This document shows positions 1 through 7,697 of a DNA stretch of 8,462 bases, in pieces. This DNA comes from JBGQDM01 sp041495845 (GTDB lineage Bacteria > Acidobacteriota > Terriglobia > Terriglobales > Acidobacteriaceae). The stretch lies in assembly GCA_041495845.1 (NCBI GenBank), contig JBGQDM010000120.1, forward strand, positions 1-8,462, in the 5' to 3' direction. Each line of letters opens with the position of its first letter. Position 1 is the first letter of the stretch. Under the pieces are notes generated by a model, which saw only the letters and a list, made by a program, of their open reading frames with translations, was not told the DNA's origin and made no database searches. Both the position numbers and the translations under genes were made by a program.

Positions 1-332
1 AGGCGCCTCCGCCGGTGCAACCTGTCCCTGGACGCCCTCTGCGAGTTCGCGTGGCGCAAGGCGTTTCCCAGGGGCTCAATCTCCGTAAGGTGCCGCCGAA
101 ATACCCCGATGATGCGCGCGCTGCCCGAATTCAGGGCACAGTTTTGTTGCGCGCGATCATCAGCAAGACCGGTGACGTGGTTGACCTCGAAGCCATAGGC
201 GGGCCGCGGGAGCTGGTCCCTTCCGCCGTCAACGCCGTTCGCCAGTGGAAGTACAAACCGTACTTGCTCGCGGGGAATCCGGTGGAAGTGGAGACACAGA
301 TCAGCGTGATCTACCAACTGAACCTGTCTTAA
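1..332 (+). CDS. TonB-family energy transducer, C-terminal part (5' truncated)
   Basis: This is the 3' end of a gene that starts before the window; the frame is open from base 3, giving 109 visible residues. The first residues are proline-rich (APPPVQPVPG), like the periplasm-spanning linker of TonB proteins. A TonB C-terminal domain follows: a PPKYPDDAR motif, IQGTVLLRAII, a G-D-V-V-D-L strand, AVNAVRQWKYKPYLLAG, and final strand QISVIYQLNLS before the TAA. In this family the C-terminal domain contacts the TonB box of outer-membrane transporters and passes on energy from an ExbBD-type motor. The membrane anchor must lie upstream and is not visible. The GTG at base 15 is unlikely to be the true start, because the same frame runs on upstream of it. 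Many paralogues of this domain occur in Acidobacteriota, so the specific partner cannot be named. Confidence 0.85.
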   Translation, partial: APPPVQPVPGRPLRVRVAQGVSQGLNLRKVPPKYPDDARAARIQGTVLLRAIISKTGDVVDLEAIGGPRELVPSAVNAVRQWKYKPYLLAGNPVEVETQISVIYQLNLS

Positions 333-394
333 TTCGGCGCGACGCGCAGTCTTCAGCGGACCCGCGCGGGCGGACTTCCAGTAAACTGAAACTC

Positions 395-961
395 ATGCCG
401 CGGCTCGCAGCCACAACCCTGATCTTCGTATTCACCGTCACGCTCGCGTTCCCACAAGCCCCCGCCGCCGGCACCTACGACGAAGCCACCCGCCTCTTCC
501 GTCACGCCATTCTCGGATTCACTTGTAAAGTTCCCTACGGCTGGGTGTTGCGGACCAAAGAAATGTCGGAGGCGAGCGCGCCCGGCACGGTGCTGCTGGC
601 CGCTTTCGAACGCCCGCCCGATGCCAAAGGCGATTCCGTCAACTCTACGATCCTGATTGCTGCTGAACCCGTGGCCAGCTATCCCGGACTGAAAGATGCA
701 GTCGACTATTTCACTCCGCTGACGGAAGTGACCACCGCCAAGGGTTTCAAAGTCGTCGAGGAACCTTACGACTTCGTGCTAGGGAGGCGGCATCTGGCGC
801 GCGGGGACTTCAAGAAAGAGTCGGGCGTGCCGGTCTACCAGGCCACGCTGGTGATGATCGCGAACGGTTCCGTCATTTCTTTCACTTTTCTCGGCGCCAA
901 CGCAGAGGAAGTGGAGCAACTGATCGCGAACCTGATTTTCACGCCGGCCAAGAGCCACTGA
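395..961 (+). CDS. Secreted protein of unknown function (188 aa)
   Basis: I chose the ATG at 395 because the protein then opens with a clear export signal: MPR, a hydrophobic core (LAATTLIFVFTVTLAF), and a likely cleavage site around PQA-PAAG. There is no lipobox cysteine. The same frame is open upstream to 245, but that part overlaps the TonB-like gene and is low-complexity and charged, so I reject it. The mature part is about 160 residues. It has an LGFTCKVPYGWVLRT segment near its start, alternating strand-like stretches (TVLLAAFERPP, STILIAAEP), and a C-terminal ATLVMIANGSVISFTFLGAN strand pair followed by a helix (AEEVEQLIANLIF). This layout resembles PsbP/Mog1-like or DUF1795-type small alpha-beta folds, which is inference from pattern only. 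The gene starts 62 bp after the TonB-like gene on the same strand and could be co-transcribed. No strong ribosome binding site is visible. Confidence 0.75.
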   Translation: MPRLAATTLIFVFTVTLAFPQAPAAGTYDEATRLFRHAILGFTCKVPYGWVLRTKEMSEASAPGTVLLAAFERPPDAKGDSVNSTILIAAEPVASYPGLKDAVDYFTPLTEVTTAKGFKVVEEPYDFVLGRRHLARGDFKKESGVPVYQATLVMIANGSVISFTFLGANAEEVEQLIANLIFTPAKSH

Positions 962-1061
962 GCACGATCAAGAATCCACAGCGGCCTCTTGCTCCCAACG
1001 CAGTTTTGGTCTTTAATGCGCTCAAGCGGTGGATGTCCAGCCAGGTTGGTAACGTTTCGCC

Positions 1062-1541
1062 ATGAGCGCTGGTTATCGCACCGTCTTCGACGTGACGCAG
1101 GCCGGAATGCAGTGGTGGATCCCGGTTCTGATGCTGGCGTTTGCCATTGTGTACTTGGTGGTGGGCGACCAAGTGCGTCGCTCCCGCAAGGAGGGTGCCC
1201 AACTTTACGGCCGCATCTTCCAGTGGGTTGGCACCATCGGCGTTGCCATCGCAATTATTTTTTTTATTTTCAAATACCGCGAGTACCATCGCGCCGCCGA
1301 CGCGTTGCGGTCCGGCCGCTGCCTGGTGGCTGAAGGCGTGGTCACGGGATTCTCACGCGTGGCCCCGGCGGGCGAACCGATCGAGAGTTTTACCGTGCAG
1401 GCAGTTTATTTTGAGTACGACGGTGGGTGGGGATCAGCCACGTTCAACACGAAATGGAACCGAGGATTCATTCAGGAAGGCGTGCGCGCGCGCATTACCT
1501 ACGCCGGTCATGACATTCTGCGGGTGGAAACTGCCCCTTGA
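1062..1541 (+). CDS. Two-TM membrane protein of unknown function (159 aa)
   Basis: The ATG at 1062 gives a 159-residue protein. Residues 18-35 (WIPVLMLAFAIVYLVVGD) and about 53-70 (FQWVGTIGVAIAIIFFIF) are strongly hydrophobic and look like two membrane segments. They are joined by a short, basic loop (QVRRSRKEGAQ) that would face the cytoplasm by the positive-inside rule, putting both ends on the outer face. Residues 75-159 form a soluble, strand-rich tail with CLVAEGVVTGFSRV, SFTVQAVYFEYDG and VRARITYAGHDILRVE. This recalls the small beta domain seen after paired helices in DUF3592-like proteins, but I cannot assign a family firmly. It lies 100 bp after the secreted-protein gene and 195 bp before gyrB. 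The TM2 codons include a run of eight T (1258-1265). No strong ribosome binding site is visible; a weak AGGTTGG lies about 13 nt upstream. Confidence 0.7.
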   Translation: MSAGYRTVFDVTQAGMQWWIPVLMLAFAIVYLVVGDQVRRSRKEGAQLYGRIFQWVGTIGVAIAIIFFIFKYREYHRAADALRSGRCLVAEGVVTGFSRVAPAGEPIESFTVQAVYFEYDGGWGSATFNTKWNRGFIQEGVRARITYAGHDILRVETAP

Positions 1542-1614
1542 AACACCCGGTTTCTAAGCCCTTCCCGCACCACGATTTACACTCCGTGCCGGGCCTCAAG
1601 AACGGGTGTTGGTG

Positions 1615-1623
1615 TGCTATAAT
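1615..1623 (+). promoter_or_regulatory. Extended -10 promoter of gyrB
   Basis: TGCTATAAT at 1615-1623 is a perfect TG-N-TATAAT extended -10 element in an otherwise GC-rich stretch, followed by an AT-rich start region (TTTATTC). At the expected distance upstream there is only a poor -35 match (TCAAGA at 1596-1601, 3 of 6). That is acceptable for extended -10 promoters, which depend less on -35. Transcription would start near 1630, leaving a leader of about 107 nt before the gyrB ATG. The assignment assumes a housekeeping sigma-70-type consensus. Confidence 0.6.
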
Positions 1624-1736
1624 TTTATTCAGAGATTCAGCCCTAAATAGGTCTAATTTCAATCATTTGAAGTGACCACGGGCGGCTCCAGAACAGCGAC
1701 TCCCGGCACAAAAATTCGGCGTCTCCCACGGACTGC

Positions 1737-4355
<2,619 letters not shown>

Positions 4356-4378
4356 TCGGGCCCATCGGCAAGAGCTTC

Positions 4379-4466
4379 GCCACAGATTTGCGCGGATGAA
4401 CACGGATTTTCCTGGAAGCGCATTTCTTTTCTGGATTGATCGGTGCCCTTCTATGAAATCCGTGGC
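4379..4466. repeat. Inverted CACGGAT-type repeat between convergent genes
   Basis: A direct unit (4379-4410; GCCACAGATTT ... AACACGGATTTT) faces an inverted unit (4431-4466; TGGATTGATCGGTG ... AAATCCGTGGC). The reverse complement of the right arm starts GCCACGGATTT, matching the left arm's GCCACAGATTT at 10 of 11 positions. The element fills nearly all of the gap between gyrB and the minus-strand UvrC-like gene, and its last base is part of that gene's stop codon (4466-4468). Related units occur at 5701, 5865, 5973 and 6030. The arms could form an imperfect hairpin that works as a two-way transcript end, but no T-tract follows, so this is inference. Confidence 0.7.
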
Positions 4467-5650
4467 TATTGCTTTGGGTCCCCCACTCGCCCCTGCGCCT
4501 CCGTGGTGAAGGGGTTGGCGAGCATCGCTTCCGGGTTTTCCCCGCGGAATACCCGCCCAATGCCACGCACGATGCGGCGTAAGGGAAGCTGGCTTTTCGC
4601 ATCCGCCAAAAAAATCTCTCCCCTTCGCGTGGAGCGGTAGTACCAGCGTTTTAGAAACGCCAGATGCTCCATGGTTTCCATCGCGCTGAGAGGTTTTACC
4701 GCGGGTGCCGCAAGCAGGCAGGCTTGCACGCGTGCTTCCATGGATTGAGATTTCGCATGCTCGGCCGCCTGAATGGGGAAATGCAGCGGCGCTGAAAGTT
4801 GTGCCGCCTGCAGGCGAAACAAGGTTACGCAGCCCGGCTCCGCCGACGTCTGCACAATCAGCCCACTCAACTGGTCCAGCCGCCGCACCAATTCCGGCAA
4901 CAGACCGGTCACCGGCTTAAGCTTTTCGAAACGCGTGTGGAGTGCCGCGGCCGACTCGAACTCGAGATTGGCCGAGGCAGCGTCACGCGCCTGCGCAATC
5001 TCACGCACCAGCGACTCACCGCCGCTCTCGAGATAGGACTGCACCCGCGCGACTTCGTTGCGATATTCATCATCGGTGCAGCCCTTGAAGCACGGGGCCA
5101 GGCACATTTTCATTTCCGAATAGACGCAGCCCGGAAATTTCGGGTCCGGATGAAGGTCTTCGACGCAGCGCCGCATCTTGAAGAAATCGAGAGAGTCATT
5201 GAGAAACTTTTCCGCTGCGGTGCGCGTGGCAAAGGGCCCGTAGTAGAGGGAACGGCTGCGCGCCCGGCCGAGCCGCGTGGTGATGGTGGCCCGGGGATAA
5301 TCGTTTTCCAGATGCAGCTTGACCAGCGGCGCTGGGCGAAAACGCAGGCGCGCAGCGTAAGTCTTCGGGAACGACAGGCGCAGCAATCGGTAAAGCAAAA
5401 GTCCGGACTCGAAGTCTGAGCCGGTGGGCGAGTATTCGATCCAGCGCACGCGCTGACGCAAATTGAGGCGACGGGTGCGCTCGGCGGGCGCGCTCAGGAG
5501 CCGCTGCAGGCGTCGCCTCAGGTTCGCCGTCTTGCTGATGTAGGGCTCGGAATCCGCATCCCCTCCGCGCAGCAGGAATACTGCCGGCGCCGCCGGCAGC
5601 GCAGCGAAGAGATCAGAGTCCCGTTCCGGAATGAATTCCAGCCGCTGCAT
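4466..5650 (-). CDS. UvrC N-terminal-half homologue (GIY-YIG nuclease, Cho-like)
   Basis: The protein (394 aa from the ATG at 5650) matches the first half of UvrC, the nucleotide excision repair nuclease. Residues about 20-105 form a GIY-YIG domain with altered signature: AVF at 23-25 replaces GIY and YIS at 37-39 replaces YVG. Lys40, Arg47 and Glu81 fit the conserved Lys, Arg and metal-binding Glu. Next come LYYGPFATRTAAEKFL and the cysteines C162, C175, C183 and C187, spaced 13-8-4; E. coli UvrC holds a 4Fe-4S cluster with cysteines spaced 12-8-4. A UVR-type helix (LEFESAAALHTRFEKL) lies at 229-244. The UvrC C-terminal RNase H-like nuclease and HhH domains are absent, as in E. coli Cho (295 aa), which makes only the 3' incision. 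Residues 382-394 are encoded by repeat sequence. A GTG at 5656 is an alternative start (396 aa). The gene converges on gyrB and diverges from tgt. Confidence 0.85.
   Translation of the reverse strand: MQRLEFIPERDSDLFAALPAAPAVFLLRGGDADSEPYISKTANLRRRLQRLLSAPAERTRRLNLRQRVRWIEYSPTGSDFESGLLLYRLLRLSFPKTYAARLRFRPAPLVKLHLENDYPRATITTRLGRARSRSLYYGPFATRTAAEKFLNDSLDFFKMRRCVEDLHPDPKFPGCVYSEMKMCLAPCFKGCTDDEYRNEVARVQSYLESGGESLVREIAQARDAASANLEFESAAALHTRFEKLKPVTGLLPELVRRLDQLSGLIVQTSAEPGCVTLFRLQAAQLSAPLHFPIQAAEHAKSQSMEARVQACLLAAPAVKPLSAMETMEHLAFLKRWYYRSTRRGEIFLADAKSQLPLRRIVRGIGRVFRGENPEAMLANPFTTEAQGRVGDPKQ
4481..4510 (-). repeat. Purine-rich 9-nt periodic repeat inside a gene end
   Basis: Read on the minus strand, this stretch is TTC followed by the 9-mers ACCACGGAG, GCGCAGGGG and CGAGTGGGG. 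It has the same 9-nt, G/A-rich layout as the repeat at 5781-5859. It lies in frame at the 3' end of the UvrC-like gene, encoding FTTEAQGRVG, and is separated from the inverted CACGGAT repeat by only 14 bases. Confidence 0.55.
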
Positions 5651-5662
5651 CAGCACGGGAAG

Positions 5663-5668
5663 ATTCTA
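5663..5668 (-). promoter_or_regulatory. Possible -10 box of the UvrC-like gene
   Basis: On the minus strand, 5668-5663 reads TAGAAT, 5 of 6 to the TATAAT consensus. A start of transcription 6-7 bases further on would fall at about 5656-5657, on the alternative GTG start or 6-7 bases before the ATG at 5650. The mRNA would then be leaderless or nearly so, which fits the lack of any Shine-Dalgarno sequence (the bases just before the start are CTTCCC). The -35 match at 17 bp spacing (ATGGCT) is poor. Confidence 0.35.
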
Positions 5669-5700
5669 GTGCGCGGGTGCCGAAAAGCCATAAGGATCAT

Positions 5701-5731
5701 GGCCACGGATTACACGGATGAGCACGGATTC
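5701..5731 (+). repeat. CACGGAT-type dispersed repeat unit
   Basis: A single direct unit beginning GGCCACGGATTACACGG and ending AGCACGGATTC, with three nested ACGGAT steps. It aligns almost base for base with the unit at 5865-5896 and with the left arm at 4379-4410. It lies about 50 bp upstream of the UvrC-like start and has no evident coding role. Confidence 0.7.
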
Positions 5732-5780
5732 AGGCGAGGCGTTCGCAGCACAGGATGATGGGAGGAGAGGCGCAAATCTC

Positions 5781-5859
5781 AAAACGCAGAGGGCGCGGAG
5801 GAGGCGCAGAGAACGCGGAGAAAGCTTTAACCACAAAGGGCGCAAAGGTACACGAAGGC
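5781..5859 (+). repeat. Composite purine-rich 9-nt periodic repeat
   Basis: Two blocks lie side by side. 5785-5824 cycles CGCAGAGGG, CGCGGAGGAGG, CGCAGAGAA and CGCGGAGAAAG. 5828-5859 is TTAACC followed by the 9-mers ACAAAGGGC, GCAAAGGTA and CACGAAGGC. The near-exact 9-nt period leaves all frames fairly open and creates short spurious ORFs on both strands. The same design occurs on the minus strand at 4481-4510. I know similar sequences as dispersed intergenic repeats in several environmental bacterial phyla; no function is established that I can name. Confidence 0.65.
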
Positions 5860-5864
5860 TATTT

Positions 5865-5920
5865 GGCAACGGATCACTCGGATGAGCCACAGATTTGTTT
5901 TTTCTTGATTGATCTATGGA
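5865..5920 (+). repeat. CACGGAT-type repeat unit with fused tail
   Basis: 5865-5896 repeats the 5701 unit with a few changes (GGCAACGGATCACTCGG, then GAGCCACAGATTT). It is joined directly to TTTTTTCTTGATTGATC (5898-5914), which matches the T-rich/GATTGATC segment of the element at 4379-4466 (TTCTTTTCTGGATTGATC). It therefore looks like an internal-deletion copy of the longer inverted element. The remaining sequence to 5972 shows only an 8-bp inverted pair (TTTTTCTT at 5899-5906, AAGAAAAA at 5946-5953) and no credible gene. Confidence 0.55.
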
Positions 5921-5972
5921 AACCGCCGCCATTCGCCGCCGCTGGAAGAAAAACCATGGAGCCAAACCCCAA

Positions 5973-6058
5973 GGCCACAGATGGCGCAAGCGGGCACGGA
6001 TTTACCTCAATTCATCTTGTCTTGAATTGATCCGTGAAAATCCGTGTGATCCGTGGCC
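5973..6058. repeat. Long imperfect hairpin made of inverted repeat units
   Basis: The left arm (5973-6003: GGCCACAGAT ... GCACGGATTT) and right arm (6030-6058, whose reverse complement begins GGCCACGGATCACACGG) are inverted copies of the dispersed unit. Nested at the tip is a perfect 8-bp pair, TCAATTCA at 6007-6014 and TGAATTGA at 6023-6030, with an 8-nt loop. The right arm also keeps CACGGATCAATTCA, the same as the left arm apart from a short TTACCT insertion there. This is the fullest copy of the element in the window. It ends 32 bp before the tgt start codon, so it must overlap the tgt promoter or leader. Confidence 0.7.
6022..6050 (+). promoter_or_regulatory. Possible repeat-borne promoter for tgt
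   Basis: TTGAAT (6022-6027, 4 of 6 to TTGACA) and TGTGAT (6045-6050, 4 of 6 to TATAAT) are separated by exactly 17 bp within the right arm of the hairpin repeat. A start near 6057 would leave a leader of about 34 nt with an AAGGAAG at 6071-6077. No better promoter is visible between this repeat and tgt. The match is modest and could be chance. Confidence 0.3.
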
Positions 6059-6090
6059 TCACAAAGGTGAAAGGAAGTTAGAATCGCGGT

Positions 6091-7242
6091 GTGTCTTTTG
6101 AATTCCGCATTGCCGCCACATCCGGCGCGGCCCGCCGCGGACGCCTGATTACGCCCCATGGCGCCATCGAATCGCCGGTGTTCATGCCCGTGGGCACGGT
6201 CGCCACAGTCAAAGCGGTGCCGCAGGAGATTCTCGAGGAACTGGGCGCAGAGATCATCCTCGCCAACACCTATCATCTTTATCTTCGGCCGGGAAGCGAG
6301 CTGATTCGCCAGCTTGGCGGCCTGCACCGGTTCATGGCCTGGCCGCGGGCGATGCTCACGGATTCCGGCGGGTTTCAAGTGTTCAGCCTGAATGACCTGC
6401 GCCAGGTCAGCGAGGAGGGGGTGACGTTCCGCTCGCACCTGGACGGCGCCTCCCATTTTTTCAGCCCGGAAAAGTCGATGGAAGTGCAGATCGCGTTGGG
6501 TGCGGACATCATCATGGCGTTTGACGAGTGCACGGAATACCCCGCGGATGCACGCCGTGCGCGCGAATCCATGGAGTTGACCCTGCGCTGGGCGGAGCGC
6601 AGCAAACGATATTTCGAAGCGCACCAGCGGGAAGTGCCGTGGGGAAAAGATGAAGATCCGCAGGCGCAGTCTACGCAGGCGTTGTTTGGCATCGTGCAGG
6701 GGGGGATGGATTTGGCACTGCGCAAGGAGTCGGCGCAACGAACAGTGGAAATTGGGTTTCCGGGTTATGCCATTGGCGGGCTGAGCGTGGGCGAGCCGCG
6801 CACGCTCACGCGTGAGGTGGTTGAGGCCACGCTCGAGTATTTGCCCAAAGACAAGCCGCGTTACCTCATGGGGGTGGGCCGGCCGGAGGAAATTGTGGAA
6901 TACGCAGCTCTGGGCATTGACATGATGGACTGCGTGCTGCCCACGCGCGCCGCTCGCCACGGCCTGCTGTACACCTCGGCGGGTGAGGTGTCCATCAAGC
7001 AGGCGCGCTACGCCCAGGACGAGGGCCCACTCGATCCGAGTTGCTCTTGCCGAGTCTGCCGGCGGTATTCGCGGGCCTACCTGCGCCATCTGTATGCCGC
7101 CAACGAGTTGTTGGCGCAGGTCTTGAACAGCATCCACAATCTGAGCTTCTACCTTGACACGATGGTCAGCTTGCGGCAATCTATATCACTTGGGGATATG
7201 CCCCGGTTTCTTTCTGGTCTCCAGCCCCGAAGGAAAGCTTAG
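6091..7242 (+). CDS. tgt: Queuine tRNA-ribosyltransferase (TGT)
   Basis: Bacterial tRNA-guanine transglycosylase, 383 aa. It swaps guanine at position 34 of GUN-anticodon tRNAs for the queuosine precursor preQ1. The N-terminus (FEFRIAATSGAARRGRL, SPVFMPVGT) is typical, which supports the GTG start at 6091; an AAGGAAG lies 13 nt upstream. TDSGGFQVFSL carries the general acid/base Asp91. FGIVQGG (199-205) and GGLSVGE (229-235) are substrate-pocket motifs. GIDMMDCVLPTR carries the nucleophile Asp280. The zinc site is C318-x-C320-x2-C323 with His349, the same numbers as in the Zymomonas enzyme. Residues about 176-195 form a loop roughly ten residues longer than in E. coli. tgt is followed by yajC and secD, a widely conserved order, and is probably co-transcribed with them. 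Confidence 0.97.
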   Translation: MSFEFRIAATSGAARRGRLITPHGAIESPVFMPVGTVATVKAVPQEILEELGAEIILANTYHLYLRPGSELIRQLGGLHRFMAWPRAMLTDSGGFQVFSLNDLRQVSEEGVTFRSHLDGASHFFSPEKSMEVQIALGADIIMAFDECTEYPADARRARESMELTLRWAERSKRYFEAHQREVPWGKDEDPQAQSTQALFGIVQGGMDLALRKESAQRTVEIGFPGYAIGGLSVGEPRTLTREVVEATLEYLPKDKPRYLMGVGRPEEIVEYAALGIDMMDCVLPTRAARHGLLYTSAGEVSIKQARYAQDEGPLDPSCSCRVCRRYSRAYLRHLYAANELLAQVLNSIHNLSFYLDTMVSLRQSISLGDMPRFLSGLQPRRKA

Positions 7243-7296
7243 CATTCCCGGTGCGTACCCTAGCTGAAGGAAGATCCAGCCCAAAGGAACCCGTTA

Positions 7297-7316
7297 GCCC
7301 GCAGTGCCGTGCGGGC
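7297..7316 (+). promoter_or_regulatory. GC hairpin in the yajC leader
   Basis: GCCCGCA (7297-7303) and TGCGGGC (7310-7316) form a perfect 7-bp GC-rich stem with the 6-nt loop GTGCCG. A smaller 4-bp stem (GCTG 7263-7266, CAGC 7277-7280) precedes it. No T-tract follows, so it is not an ordinary intrinsic terminator. The GTG at 7304, which would be the most upstream start of yajC, lies in the loop, arguing for a start further downstream. Confidence 0.5.
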
Positions 7317-7330
7317 AAGCCCCCGATCCC

Positions 7331-7675
7331 ATGAGCCCCGAGCCGTGGTTATGGATGAAGCAGAGCACCGTTGCCGCCGCCCTGGCGTGGCAGCAGGGGT
7401 CCGGGTCGACCTGGGTCATGTTGTGGCCGCTGGTACTGATTTTTGCCGTTTTTTATTTCCTGCTGATCCGGCCGCAGCAGAGCCGCCAGAAGAAGTGGCA
7501 GGAGATGCTGGGGGCGCTCAAGACGGGCGACCGCATTGTGACCGGCGGCGGCATTCGCGGGACCATCATGTCCATCAAGGAAGACGCCCTCATCGTGCGC
7601 GTCGCTCCGGACAATTTGAAGCTGGAAGTCATGCGTTCCTCGGTGGTCACGGTGACCACGGCGGACGAGAAGTGA
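7331..7675 (+). CDS. yajC: Sec translocon accessory protein YajC
   Basis: A small inner-membrane protein (114 aa from the ATG at 7331) that in E. coli joins SecD and SecF as an accessory complex of SecYEG. It shows the standard layout: a short N-terminal tail, one membrane helix at about 28-46 (WVMLWPLVLIFAVFYFLLI), and the family signature RPQQSRQKKWQEML just after it. A small cytoplasmic beta domain follows (LKTGDRIVTGGGIRGTIMSI, then VAPDNLKLEVMRSSVVTV). The length is normal (E. coli 110 aa). The start is uncertain: GTG 7304 (123 aa) sits in a hairpin loop, ATG 7355 (106 aa) is also possible, and none has a strong ribosome binding site. It lies 88 bp after tgt and 22 bp before secD. Confidence 0.93.
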   Translation: MSPEPWLWMKQSTVAAALAWQQGSGSTWVMLWPLVLIFAVFYFLLIRPQQSRQKKWQEMLGALKTGDRIVTGGGIRGTIMSIKEDALIVRVAPDNLKLEVMRSSVVTVTTADEK

Positions 7676-7697
7676 GCAGCGCAATTCTAGAGACGTC

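Noticed and set aside
245..394. Upstream extension of the secreted-protein gene to position 245
   Set aside because: It would overlap the TonB-domain gene and bury the clear signal peptide that starts at the ATG at 395.
1540..1554. GAAAC/GTTTC hairpin over the stop of the two-TM gene as a terminator
   Set aside because: The stem is only 5 bp with no following T-tract.
5666..5989. A 107-codon open frame on the minus strand upstream of the UvrC-like gene
   Set aside because: Its translation (RVPLRPLW, SLRLLRALCVLR, ESVLIRVIRGHD) is what the dispersed repeats give when read in frame; it has no domain and no ribosome binding site.
5755..6030. A 91-codon open frame on the plus strand (MMGGEAQISKRR...)
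   Set aside because: It consists of translated 9-nt and CACGGAT repeats (TTKGAKVHEG, ATDHSDEPQI) and has no independent coding signal.
5701..6058. A CRISPR array
   Set aside because: The repeat units vary in sequence, orientation and spacing, with no regular unique spacers and no cas genes.
6007..7179. A 390-codon minus-strand frame opposite tgt
   Set aside because: Shadow of tgt; it is rich in His, Arg and Ala with no recognisable family, while tgt has complete catalytic and zinc residues.
7154..7187. A perfect TTGACA (7154-7159) with a TATATC (7182-7187) inside the end of tgt, as a yajC promoter
   Set aside because: The spacing is 22 bp, too long for a normal promoter, and the TTGACA falls in ordinary tgt codons.
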